Made by a program: the position numbers and the translations under genes
The notes under the pieces: generated by a model
What the model saw: only the letters and a program-made list of their open reading frames with translations
Database searches by the model: none
Told to the model about the DNA's origin: nothing
Shown: positions 33,697 through 44,740 of the stretch, one piece after another
Layout of the letters: each line of letters begins with the position of its first letter
Numbering within the stretch: position 1 is the first letter of the stretch
Assembly (NCBI RefSeq): GCF_048544455.1
Contig: NC_133526.1
Coordinates: forward strand, 6,526,001-6,590,000
Source of the DNA: Silene latifolia
Lineage: Eukaryota; Streptophyta; Magnoliopsida; Caryophyllales; Caryophyllaceae
Length of the DNA stretch: 64,000 nucleotides
Direction of reading: 5' to 3'

Positions 33697-36108
33697 ATGA
33701 AAAACCAGCATTTCACCTTCGTGTTCGTTTTCCTATCTTCTATAACTTCAGTTTTAGCAGGAAACACTCTCGCTCGAGGCTCTTCATTAACAGCCGAAAG
33801 CACTTCAAAATCAAACTTTCTTACTTCTCCTGACAATACATTCACTTGTGGGTTCTATTCCTTTGGAGCAAATGCATACTGGTTTTCAATTTGGTACACT
33901 AACTCGAACCTGAAAACTGTTATCTGGACGGCTAACCGGGACAACCCAGTTAACCGCCGCAAGTCGAGGCTTACTCTAAGGAAAGATGGTTCAATGGTCT
34001 TGACTGACTTTGATGGGTCAATTACCTGGGAAACTAATACTACTTCAGCTCATGTTGATAAAGCGGAGCTGCTCAATTCAGGGAATTTCGTGATCAAAGG
34101 TATAAAGGATAATATTTTATGGCAAAGTTTTGATTTTCCTACTGATACTTTGCTTCCTACTCAACTTATAACTAAGAAGAAAACATTGGTCTCTAACATT
34201 GGTTCGAAAAATTTTGGTTCCGGGTATTTTAATTTCTTTTTCGATAGTGATAATGTGCTGAGACTGCTGTATGATGGTCCTGAAATTACTAGCATTTATT
34301 GGCCGAATATTAACTCGGTTAATGTGTTTGCTAATGGGAGAACAAATTATAATAGTAGTAGAATCGCGTCTTTTGATAGGACGGGTCGATTTAATTCCAG
34401 TGATCAAATGCAGTTTACAACAACTGATGTGGGTACAGGGATAAATAGAAGGTTGACTTTAGACTATGATGGGAATTTGAGAGTTTATAGTTTGAATGAT
34501 TCATCTGGAATGTGGGATATAACATGGCAAGCCATTTCGGGTCAATGTGATGTCCATGGTATTTGTGGTAGAAATGGGATTTGTGAATATAGTCCAGAAC
34601 CAAGATGCTCATGTCCCCCAAATTACGAACCAACTGATTCGAGCGATTGGAGTAAAGGGTGTAAACCTAAATTTAACAGAAGTTGTTCAGATTCTCATTT
34701 TGTCGAGTTGAGCCATGTTGATTATTATGGTTTTGATCTCAACTACAGCAAACCTGTTTCTTTCGAAGCTTGCAGACAAATTTGCTTGACAGATTGCCGT
34801 TGTCAAGGATTTAGTTATAGACTCATTGGTCAAGGGACTTGTTACACAAAAAGTTCCCTTTTTAATGGGTACAGGTCTGTTGATTTCCCAGGTACCCTAT
34901 ATTTAAGGGTTCCGAATAGTGCAGAGCCATTGGACAATGTTGTCCTCAATGGGTCTCATCCTGTTTGTAGTAATTCGGAGGGTAAACTCGTACTTCTTCC
35001 CGGTTCATATGATGTAAGTAATCAAAGGATTAAATGGGTTTATCCGTACTCATTTGTTCTGGCTATTGGGATATTGGAAGTTGTCGTTTTTGTTGCAGGG
35101 TGGTGGTTTCTTTTCCGGAAGCATGGCACCTCTTCCTCAATGGAAGACGGGTATCGTGCTATCTCTAGTCAATTTCGGAGCTTTAGCTACCGCGAGCTTA
35201 AGAGGGCAACTGACAAATTCAAGGAAGTTCTTGGTGTTGGAGGGTTCGGAGCTGTTTACAAGGGTGTGCTATCAGATGACGATAGGATTGTCGCTGTGAA
35301 AAAATTAGGAGATGTTTTTCAAGGAGAGGAAGAATTTTGGGCCGAAGTAAGCACAATCGGTAGGATCAACCATATGAACTTAGCGAGAATGTGGGGTTTC
35401 TGTTCAGAAGGGAAGCACAGACTCTTGGTTTACGAGTACATAGAAAACGGGTCTTTGGACAAACACTTGTTCCCCGACAATGGCGCTCTCGGGTGGAAAG
35501 AGAGATTCAAAATCGCGCTAGGCACTGCTAAAGGCTTGGCCTACCTTCACCACGAGTGTCTAGAATGGGTTATCCACTGTGACGTAAAGCCTGAAAATAT
35601 ACTCCTAGACAAGGATTTTGAACCAAAAATTTCAGATTTCGGGTTAGCCAAGCTATGCCAGAGAGGTGGCCAGGGTCAAGGATCATCTGAATTGACCCGA
35701 ATTAGAGGTACAAAAGGTTATATGGCTCCTGAATGGGCAATGAACCTTCCGATTACAGCCAAGGTCGATGTCTACAGTTATGGTGTAGTAATCCTAGAGC
35801 TTGTAAAAGGAATTCGACTGTCGAATTGGATGGTGGACAGTGATGTTGGTTCGGAAGCTGTATCGGAACTTGCAAATTTTGTGAGACTGGCTAAAGGGGA
35901 GATTGAAAGAGAGGAAGATTCATGGGTAGGGGACTTCGCGGACCCGAGATTAGAAGGGAAGTTTAGTAGAAAACAAGTAGCTTTAATGATTAAGGTAGGA
36001 TTTTCTTGTGTGGAAGAAGATAGAAATAAGAGACCAACAATGGAATCAGTTGCACAAGTTCTTGCAGAATGCGAAGATGAAACAATTAATAGTATAGACA
36101 GTGTGTAA
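33697..36108 (+). CDS. G-type lectin S-receptor-like kinase, copy 2 (non-RD), 803 aa
   Basis: This single-exon gene has the same architecture as the 24675 copy: signal peptide, B-lectin, S-locus region, EGF-like cluster, PAN, transmembrane helix and non-RD kinase (HCD at about 627-629, DFG at about 647-649). By eye the two proteins differ at about 42 of 804 positions, with some 31 in the extracellular part, signal peptide and transmembrane segment and 11 in the kinase half. The frame is fully open, so it is probably functional. The signal peptide is one residue shorter. The start was chosen by alignment with copy 1. Its upstream region differs from copy 1: the 30-bp repeats and the MITE are absent, so expression may have diverged. 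Confidence 0.95.
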   Translation: MKNQHFTFVFVFLSSITSVLAGNTLARGSSLTAESTSKSNFLTSPDNTFTCGFYSFGANAYWFSIWYTNSNLKTVIWTANRDNPVNRRKSRLTLRKDGSMVLTDFDGSITWETNTTSAHVDKAELLNSGNFVIKGIKDNILWQSFDFPTDTLLPTQLITKKKTLVSNIGSKNFGSGYFNFFFDSDNVLRLLYDGPEITSIYWPNINSVNVFANGRTNYNSSRIASFDRTGRFNSSDQMQFTTTDVGTGINRRLTLDYDGNLRVYSLNDSSGMWDITWQAISGQCDVHGICGRNGICEYSPEPRCSCPPNYEPTDSSDWSKGCKPKFNRSCSDSHFVELSHVDYYGFDLNYSKPVSFEACRQICLTDCRCQGFSYRLIGQGTCYTKSSLFNGYRSVDFPGTLYLRVPNSAEPLDNVVLNGSHPVCSNSEGKLVLLPGSYDVSNQRIKWVYPYSFVLAIGILEVVVFVAGWWFLFRKHGTSSSMEDGYRAISSQFRSFSYRELKRATDKFKEVLGVGGFGAVYKGVLSDDDRIVAVKKLGDVFQGEEEFWAEVSTIGRINHMNLARMWGFCSEGKHRLLVYEYIENGSLDKHLFPDNGALGWKERFKIALGTAKGLAYLHHECLEWVIHCDVKPENILLDKDFEPKISDFGLAKLCQRGGQGQGSSELTRIRGTKGYMAPEWAMNLPITAKVDVYSYGVVILELVKGIRLSNWMVDSDVGSEAVSELANFVRLAKGEIEREEDSWVGDFADPRLEGKFSRKQVALMIKVGFSCVEEDRNKRPTMESVAQVLAECEDETINSIDSV

Positions 36109-37797
36109 ATAATGGGATTTTAGAAGGTTTTTATTCGCAATTATATGTTTCATATATGGTGTCTGTGTATCTAGCAGCCCCCGCTGGAAAGTGAGAAGCC
36201 CGAAATTTTTTAGTTAAATTTGTTCGCACACTCTAAACTTTTCCGCTGCCCTAATAGAAAATCTTGGCTCCCCGATATGAAAAGGGAAATTTGTATCGCT
36301 TAAATTGCATAAAACTCGTCACCTGGGTATTGGTGCTTTTTTTGCTTACTTTTCATACTTTCTCAAGTGATTTTGGAAGAACCACCAGATTAGAAGAGGG
36401 ATCCGTGAACCAAGCAAATGACCTCAACCAGTCATGCATCACATTATTCACATGCAATTAATCACCATTTTTATCAAAGAGACAAACCATGACTTCATAA
36501 AAAAGACATACCATGATTAATTCATTCAAGTTTTATCCATGTAAGTCACCCAATTCATTCAAGTTTTATCCATGTAAGTTTTATCCATGATACCTCTTTT
36601 TATTTTGATTGTGTTCTCTCTATCTAACAAAATGAGTTTGACCATTGTTGACACTTATCTTGTCTCAAAATAAGAAAATTACAAATATTGACAAGATAAG
36701 TTTAATGTAAATATAGTATTACATCTTATTTAATTAATTGTATTATCGATGTCATTACTTCATATTTATATTACACCTTTAGTGGATATAATGATATAAT
36801 AATAACAATATTTGTTAAAACAAAATTAACAAAACAGATTTAAGTAAAACCGATAATCTTATTCGCAGTAGAAGTGTTTAAGCATCTCTTTTCGACCTAC
36901 AAAACAATACAACTAGTAAATTTCATAATTAAATTCTAAACGGAATTAAACACCAATAGTATAATTGTTAAATTTTTTAATATCTATATCTAAGAAACCG
37001 CGTATAAACTATTTTTTTTTTTTTGTGACGAGGGGTTGAATCCCCCCGGACACATGCAATACCCTGCAAACCACGTGTGCCATGTAAGACATCCTTTAGG
37101 ATGACAGGTAACCGCAAACCACGTGTGCCATGTATAAACTATTTTGTAGTAACACAATCTTCAAATTTGGCTTTTCATTTTAAAAGTCATTAAACATCAA
37201 AACAAATACTAATAAAATTTTGGGATTTTTCTTGTTAGAATAAATTTTACTGACAAAATCATCATTTATTTTATTTTTCAGCGTTTATAGTTCTCGCCGT
37301 ATTCTTTCAAAACAATGTTAACCATTCAATCTACCTTGAGTTATAGCTCGCGAATAAAAATATAAAAATTTATATTTGAAATTTTTATTTTAGGTTGAAT
37401 TAATTACATAAATCAACTGTTTTTAATAAAATAATTATAAAAGGTAGAAAAATGACTGAGACGGATGGAGTATAATAAAAAAAGAAAAAAAAAGAAAACA
37501 ATAATAACAATAATCGTTGCAAAATACTAACAAACGTAGCAATATCCGTGACAAAATACTAATAATCGTGGGCAAAAGTTTAATAAATTGTGGTCATTTA
37601 CATAACAATAAATATATACATATTGATTAATAATTTTTTTTCTTACGAGTCTATTTTGTCCTTAAGGTCCAGTGCGATCGCAAATTTGGGTTTGCACGAC
37701 ACCATCGACAACATAGCTAGTCTCGTGAATTTCACGGGTAATAAAACTAGTTATTATTATAAAGTTCGAATCCAAACACTTAATCCCCTATATACTA
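36109..37797. other. Downstream flank of receptor kinase 2
   Basis: 36109-36145 and 36590-36670 are homologous to the flank of copy 1. A small local duplication (AATTCATTCAAGTTTTATCC, twice) lies at 36519-36575. The rest is AT-rich with one retroposon. No gene was found. Confidence 0.55.
37016..37131 (-). mobile_element. Retroposon with poly(T)-side tail and 14-bp duplication
   Basis: The direct repeat GTATAAACTATTTT flanks it (37002-37015 and 37132-37145). A T-run at the left edge is the poly(A) tail of a minus-strand insertion. The body holds a 22-bp internal direct repeat beginning CCGCAAACCACGTGTGCCAT (the first copy opens CTGC). It is a short SINE-like or truncated LINE copy. Confidence 0.65.
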
Positions 37798-38014
37798 CTC
37801 CCTCCTATTCCAGATAATCGTCCCATTGTCCATTTCCGTCTAGTCGGGTAACTGTCCCATTGTCTATTTTTGGTAAGTGTTGTGTGGTCCAAATTCAATT
37901 CCATTTCCGTCTATTCACATAACTGTCCCATTGTCCGTTTTGTGTGATCTAAACTCACTTTCTTAATTCTTGTGCCGTTTTCACAATGGGACGGTTATGT
38001 AGAATAGGAGGGAG
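37798..38014. mobile_element. Stowaway MITE with internal GTCCCATTGTC repeats
   Basis: The ends are CTCCCTCCTATTCCAGATAA and, reversed, CTCCCTCCTATTCTACATAA. TA flanks it (37796-37797, 38015-38016). The left half has three spaced copies of an AACTGTCCCATTGTC-like motif. Confidence 0.85.
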
Positions 38015-38274
38015 TAAAAGATTAACACATCTCCAAATTCTCCCACTTAAATTTCCCGCCTAAGTGATATTTTGCTGGATAATATTTATTTCCTAATTAA
38101 TTAGTGTTGACTATCTATCTATATTTACTATCAAACAATATTTATCTCCTAATTAATTTTATAACATCAATTTACATAATAAGGCTAACAAAATATTTCC
38201 TTGGAATTATATATGCAAATTTTCTACCCTTTTCAAAATAGAGATAAACTGTATTAGTTTGATTAATTGTCAAA

Positions 38275-38346
38275 CTAGTATAGATTCCGTGCTACAACAC
38301 GGTAATTTTTAGATGTAACTAGTTTTGGTGCCCGTGAAAATCACGG
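38275..38346 (-). mobile_element. Two Helitron 3' ends in the same orientation, 44 bp apart
   Basis: Read on the minus strand, the hairpin CCCGTGATTTTCACGGG is followed by CACCAAAACTAG and T (CTAG at 38319-38322). Further on, the hairpin CCGTGTTGTAGCACGG is followed by AATCTATACTAG and T (CTAG at 38275-38278). A GC hairpin 8-10 nt before CTRR, inserted next to T, is the Helitron signature. The bodies extend to the right in window coordinates; their 5' TC ends were not located. Confidence 0.7.
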
Positions 38347-39043
38347 GATCGTTAATAAACCATTTAAACATAGAAAAGTTTTTAAAAAAAGTAGTGAAAA
38401 AAGAAAAAGAAGCCAAACCTGGAGGAGAAGACATCCAAGAGCGGCGAAAGGTGCTCAACGCCATCCTTGAACAAAAGTTATATGTTGGAAGAAATTTTAG
38501 TGAAGAAATAATAGCGACAGAGAAATGATAGGGTAGTGATACACGGTTTATATAGAGGAGGGGGAGGGGATAGTGGGATGGATTTTGTGGTTAGCTTTGA
38601 CCCCACTTATTATTACAGTAGGATGATTATGACTAACAAAGTGGTTTTAGCTAAAACTGAATGAGCCACATTACATAAAAATAGGTTGTCTTGAGCTTAA
38701 GACAGTCTTAAATGAAATTTTGTAATTATCCTATTTGTGTTAGTTTTTGAACCAATGACTAAAGTGACTAACATTAATATGTTCTTTATCAATAAAAAAT
38801 TTTAATCAATAACTTTAATAGACTTGGATAAAGTTAGCGTGTTGACAATAAGATCATAAAACTGAAAGGACAACATCAAAGTTAGGCTTAAACAATTGTG
38901 CTTATTCATATAATGCATAGAGGTAGATATGAAAAACTTCTAGGAGATTATGAATCTACTCACAAATAAGTTTTGGGCACATAACAACTTAAAATTTTTG
39001 GCATATATACTGATTGAGAGTTCAAAATCATTCTACCATACAT

Positions 39044-41894
39044 CACTACAAGGATAACACGGAAAAGTGACGGACGAATCCGTCACTATATAGCATTTCC
39101 CGTCACAAAAAGCGGGTTTGTGACGGATTACCCGTCACAAACCGTCGTCACTATATATGGTCATAAAAAGCGGGTTTGTGACGGATAATCCGTCACAAAT
39201 CCATCTGTGACGGATTTGTGACGGATAATCCGTCACATAGTTTACCAACAGTGACACGTGTACTCCGTCACAAAATATTAGTATGTGACGGCTAATCCGT
39301 CACAAATGACTCTTCTTGTGACGGACTTTCCGTCGCAAATTGGACTTTTGTGACGGACTTTCCGTTGCAAAAAAGAATTTTTGTGACGGACTTTCCGTCG
39401 CAAATTGGACTTTTGTGACGGACTTTCCGTTGCAAAAAAGAATGTTTGTGACGGACTTTCCGTCGCAAATTGGACTTTTGTGACGGACTTTCCGTTGCAA
39501 AAAAGAATTTTTGTGACGGATTTTCCGTTGCAAATCAGAATTTTTGTGACGGTTTGTGAATGATAATCCGTCACAAACCGAAACAAACATTTTTAAAAAA
39601 ACAGCGGGTTTCTTTGCTGGCCACAATGTACGTAGCATTGTTTCAGTAAAACCTGCAATATACCACACAATCCCGTCGACCGCAAAGCGGGAATCTATGT
39701 CAAGTCGACCGCAAAGCGGGAACCAATCAACAATACGTTTTAACTAACACCAACACCGAATCATAAAGTTAAAGGTTGTCTTTTATAAATAAAATCTAAC
39801 ATAATTAAGTTAGTGGTTTACATAAACTTCATCAAATCTACCAAGGTTCAAGATTTGATTTTTAGTTAAGAAACTAAGAGTTTACCTAATCGGGGTAACG
39901 TGCTGACTACCAAATGGATGACCGTCATCCGTGAAATCGTCTCTATGAAATGGAGGCGGACCACCTGAGCACGTAGGGGGGGGGGAGGGGGAGTCCATCC
40001 ATACTTCTCGAACAAGAACGCCTCCATGCTATCTCCTTTGTGCTTTTGGGTCATCATCTCTCCTTCCATCCTACCGATTTGCTGTCGCAATTGTGAATTT
40101 TCCATTGTGACTCGAGAAAGCAAACTAGGTGAGTAAGAAGAAACCGAGTTACTAGGTCGTGTTTACTACCTAAGTGACTTGAAACGTACAAAGACAGTCC
40201 CAAAACGGGGACTATTCAAGAATTGCTCCTAATGAGAAATTCTTGAACGGGTTACTAGGTCGATCAACATCAAAACAAACAATTATTTGAACATCAACAA
40301 TAAAAACAATGGCTACTAATTTTTAAACCAATATCTAACTTACAATTTATATTCTTCTAATTTCTAACTAGCATAACAATTTGTAAATGACATTTTAAAC
40401 CAATTTCCATCATTTGACATTAGTTTATAATCATATCTAACTTACATTTAAAACAAATTTCTAACTTACAATTTATATTCTACTACTATACTACTAATTT
40501 CTAACTTATATTTTTAACCAATTTACAACATTTTTGACCAATTTACAACATTTTACTAATATATTAACTTGGAATAATTGATAAGAATAATCCCACCTTT
40601 GTCTACTCTTCCCAAAATAGTCCCAGCTTTAACTAATCCAAGAATGATCTCACCTTTGTAACAACTCTTCTTAAAATGAGCCTTTACTTGTTTGTAACCT
40701 ATAATAGAAGGTAATTTTCTTTTTATTTGTTAATTGTATCAATCAATCATTCATTCATCAACACCCCCTTCCCCTACCTCCTCTCTTCTAGTTTGTGTCA
40801 CTGTGTTTTGTACTGCCAAATTCCAGATTCTTTTTCCTCTTCTGCCTTTATTCTTCCACTTCTTGTAATTCCTTCATTTTATTTCTTTTTGTCATTTCTC
40901 TCTAATTTTGCTCTAATTTCTAACTTACATTTTTAACAAACATAACAATTTCTAACTTACATTTTTAACCAATTTCTAATATTCTACTAAAATATTAACT
41001 TTAACAATATCAACAACAATAATACACACAACATCAACTATAACAACATAAACAATAACTACATCAACAACAACAATGGCTACTATCCTAGAGTCATGTG
41101 GTTAATTATTTAAATAATAATTAGTAATTTAAAAAGATAATTAGTAAGAAAAGATTACCTAATTAACTAAAACTGAAAATGGTGGTAGTTGATTGCGGTG
41201 GCAGCGGGAATAGGTGGCGGTGGCGGCAGCGACAGTCTTGACAAGTGACGGTGGTTGATGTGGTGAACAATGGTGGTGGTCGATGTTTTGGGGTAAATAA
41301 TTAGGGAAATTGATTTGGGGGAAATAAGAAAGGTAAAGGGGGGCGCGACTTTGTTTTATCAGGAAAAAAAACTTGTGACGGACTAGCCGTGACAAATTCC
41401 GTTGCAAACCCGCATTTTTTGAATTTTTGTGACGGAATATCCGTCACAAGTTTTAATTATTCCGTCACGTGCGTACTTTTTAGATTCCCTCTGGAAGAAG
41501 TGACGTGTGTCAGTTAAAGAAAATTTGTGACGGACTAGCCGTCACAAATATCCGTTGCAAACCCGCTTTTTTTGAATTTTTGTGACGGAATATCCGTCAC
41601 AAAATTTGTGACGGACTAGCCGTCACAAATTCCGTTGCAAACCCGCTTTTTTTGATTTTTTGTGACGGAATATCCGTCACAAGTTCCTTTTTTGTGACGG
41701 ATCACCCGTCACAGACTTTGGCGCCTTTGTTTTTGTCAACCCGCCAAATTCTTGTGACGTTATGTGACGGCTAGTCCGTCACAAATACTAGTCCGTCACA
41801 AATCCGTCACAAGTCCGTTGCAAACCCGTATTTTGTGACGGGATTTTCATCCGTCCCTATTGTTCCGTCACTATGCCGTGTTATTCTTGTAGTG
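39044..41894. mobile_element. Non-autonomous CACTA (En/Spm) transposon, 2.85 kb
   Basis: The left end is CACTACAAGGATAACACGG and the right end is CCGTGTTATTCTTGTAGTG: inverted repeats beginning CACTA. A 3-bp duplication CAT flanks it (39041-39043, 41895-41897). Both subterminal regions are arrays of GTGACGGA/TCCGTCAC words, the presumed transposase-binding repeats. Internally, 39866-40123 (-) is an 85-residue frame (LRQQIGRMEGEMMTQKHK ... FEKYGWTPPPPP) resembling the coiled-coil C-terminus of plant CACTA-associated proteins. No full transposase remains, so the element needs an autonomous partner. Confidence 0.92.
39286..39565 (-). repeat. CACTA subterminal tandem repeats
   Basis: Alternating 31-34-bp units share TTGTGACGGACTTTCCGT followed by CGCAAATTGGAC or TGCAAAAAAGAA, forming about a 65-bp higher-order unit repeated four times. 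They give stop-free frames on the minus strand that are not genes. Confidence 0.85.
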
Positions 41895-42121
41895 CATTGG
41901 CCTAGAAATGATCTTATATGTAGAAGCAAATGATGCTTGACCCCTTTTAACGATAAGACAGGAATGAACTCATCTTATTAAGCTTATATATGAACGATGT
42001 TTGTGTTAACAACGTTGGTCTTGAATTTTCCTTGGTGACAAACTCAAAAATTTTGTTTATACATATGCTTCACAAACGTTATGATAAATGCGAAGTATTA
42101 TGTATTTACATTCGAAATTAT

Positions 42122-42151
42122 CCGGGCAACGCCCGGGCATGAAAAATCTAA
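42122..42151 (+). mobile_element. Helitron 3' end (CTAA)
   Basis: The hairpin CCGGGCAACGCCCGG is followed by GCATGAAAAATCTAA and then T. The spacing and CTRR end fit a Helitron terminus on the plus strand. The 5' end was not found. Confidence 0.6.
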
Positions 42152-42889
42152 TACTCCCTCATATTCTACATAAACCTCTCTATTCATGGGAGGCACTAAA
42201 TTAAGGAGGAGAATTAAAATAAGGTAAAATATTGTAGTGGGGTTTGGTAATTGGAGGGAGGGAACCCAAATTTTTTTGATATAAAAAATATGTACTTTTT
42301 AGTATGTTATATGTCCACATTGAAAAATAATGTAGGTGTGGTGAATATATTATGTATAAATAATAGAACTGTCTCATATATATACATTTTCTATATTATA
42401 TTAAAGTGATGTTTATAATTTTGATATAAAAACTTTATATTTCATTTGACAAAAAAGTATCGTATGAAAATTATATAATTAGATTGTGACAAAAAAATGT
42501 TATCATTAGATTGTAGATTTTATTGTAATTTCTCATTATTAAATCGGGTTGATGTCAAAGTAGGTGCAAAAAAAATGGTGTATTTAGTATGTTATTTGTC
42601 CTACATTGAAAAATAATGTAAGTTTGGTGAATATACTATGTATAAATATTAGAATTGTCCCACAGCGGAAGATTACCATAAGGTAGAGTGATCTTATTAT
42701 TATAAATAGAAGTCATAACCCAAATTTTTTTGATTCTCTTAAGTATTGTCAAAGAGAGCTCTTAAAATAGTTTGTATTACTGTCTCTAGAATAATGATCT
42801 CTAACCTAAGTTAATCTTTGGAAAATCTTTTAGTTATTATATATAATATATACTCTATATTTCTTTTTTTGTATTCAAGTGGTAATCTG

Positions 42890-43256
42890 GGAAAGAAAAA
42901 GGTGAACACATGGGTACCATTTGTAGAAACTTAAAATTAGGGGTACCATGTGTAATCTATCAAAGTTCAAGGTTACCATGAGAAATTTCCAATATTATAA
43001 TGATATAGTAGTTAATTAAATTTTCATTTAGAAGAGAGAGAAATCCGTACCAATAAAACAATAAAAGTGGTATTATTTTTTAATTTTTATTTTATTGTCA
43101 CGCTATCAAACTTAACGTCCATTTAACAACCTTTACATTAGGGGGTACCATGGGCAAAAAAATGGAACCTCAAGGGTACCATAGGCAGATTCTTAAAAGT
43201 AAGGGTAACATGGAAAATCTGACAAAATTAAGGGGTACCACGGGAAATTTCCGTAT
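42890..43256. repeat. GGTACC-motif repeat block
   Basis: About eight spaced copies of a GGGTACCATG-like motif (for example at 42910, 42942, 43142, 43169, 43235) lie in the same orientation and end in GAAATTTCC. They resemble one arm of the 3441 Mutator-like element but are arranged directly, so this is probably two or more stacked arm fragments. Confidence 0.5.
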
Positions 43257-43297
43257 CTCAATTATGATAAAAAAAATTGAAGAAAAACAAATACAAA

Positions 43298-44690
43298 AAT
43301 TAATGGAGAGTACCTGATCATATTATTAAATTTAAATATAACTATTAGATAAATGAGTAGCAATTGTCCGTATTCGGTATTCAGGATCTGGTTGGATGTC
43401 GAATTAAGTGCCAAAAAAATGGTGTAACTTTGAGTATGATATTTGTCCCGCACATTGAAAAATAATGCAGGCTTGATGAATATATACTACGTATAAATAG
43501 TAGAATTGTCCCATATCAGAAAAATAATCCAAGTTTGGTGAATATATTACTTATAAATAGTAGAATTGTACCACACCAAAAGATTAGTATAAGGTAGAGT
43601 GATTATATGATTATAAATAAGTTAACCCACGTATATATTAATCCTTTATTTTTTTTGAAAGAGATATTTTAATAATATGTAAACATATCATTAGACATAG
43701 TCTCACATAGAATATAAATATTAAACCCTTATACCGTTTTTTTTTTTTGCATTATAAATAAGTTAATTACCCCGTTGCAACGCACACACACTCAAACTAA
43801 GTTAATGTCGAACATTATTAATGGAGAGTACTTGATCATAGTATTAAATTTAAATATAAATATTAGATATAATGAGTAGCAATTGTCCGTATTCGGGATT
43901 TGGTTGGATGTCGAACTAAGTGCAAAAAAAATGGTGTAATTCTGAGTATGATATTTGTCCCACATTGAAAAACAATGCAGGTTTGATGAATATATACTAC
44001 GTATAAATAGTAAAATTGTCCCACATCAGAAAAATAATCTAAGTTTGGTGAATATATTACTTATAAATAGTAGAATTGTACCACACCAAAATATTAGTAT
44101 AAGGCGGAGTGATTATATGATTATAAATAAGTTAACCCACGTATATATGTTAATCCTTTATTTTTTTTGCAACTCACAGGCATTCAAACTAAGTTAATGT
44201 CGGAACATTATTAATGAAGAGTACTTGATCATAGTATTAAATTTAAATATAACTATTAGATATAATGAGTAGCAATTGTCCGTATTCGGTATTCGGGATC
44301 TGGTTGGATGTTGAACTAAATGCAAAAAAGATGGTGTAATTATGAGTATGTTATTTGCCCCACATTGAAAAACAATGCAGGTTTGATGAATATATAGTAC
44401 TTATAAATAGTAGAATTGTCCAATATCAGAAAAATAATCTAAGTTTGGTGAATATTACTTATAAATAGTATAATTGTCCCACATAGAAAGATTAATATAA
44501 GGTGGGGTGATTATAAATAAGAGTTAACCCACGTATATATTAATCTTTTATTTTTTTGAAAGAATATTTTAATAATATGTAAGCAAATCATTAGACATAA
44601 AATGTGAACATTAAACCCTTATAACGTTTTTTTTTTTTGCATTATAAATAAGTTAATTATCCCGTTGCAACGCACGGGCATTCAAACTAG
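43298..44690 (+). repeat. Tandem array of Helitron-tail-like modules
   Basis: Three units begin at about 43298, 43819 and 44210 with TTAATGGAGAGTACNTGATC and run through GCAATTGTCCGTATTCGG, TGGTTGGATGTCGAAC, TTATAAATAGTAGAATTG and AAGTTAACCCACGTATATAT. Each ends in a (C)CGTTGCAAC-like hairpin region followed by CATTCAAACTAA or CTAG. Partial units occur at about 42290-42400 and 42540-42720. Unit lengths are about 520, 390 and 480 bp. Only the last unit has a canonical Helitron terminus. Confidence 0.75.
44661..44690 (+). mobile_element. Helitron 3' end (CTAG), canonical
   Basis: CCCGTTGCAACGCACGGG forms a stem-loop, followed by CATTCAAACTAG and then T at 44691. This is a classical Helitron terminus and closes the tandem array to its left. 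Confidence 0.8.
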
Positions 44691-44740
44691 TAATTTATTA
44701 TTTTTAAGTGTTTAATTTGTGAATAAATTATATGGAGTAT

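Noticed and set aside
39278-39668. Repetitive minus-strand frames reading as KSVTKILFCNG-type repeats
   Set aside because: They are translations of the CACTA subterminal tandem repeats, not genes.
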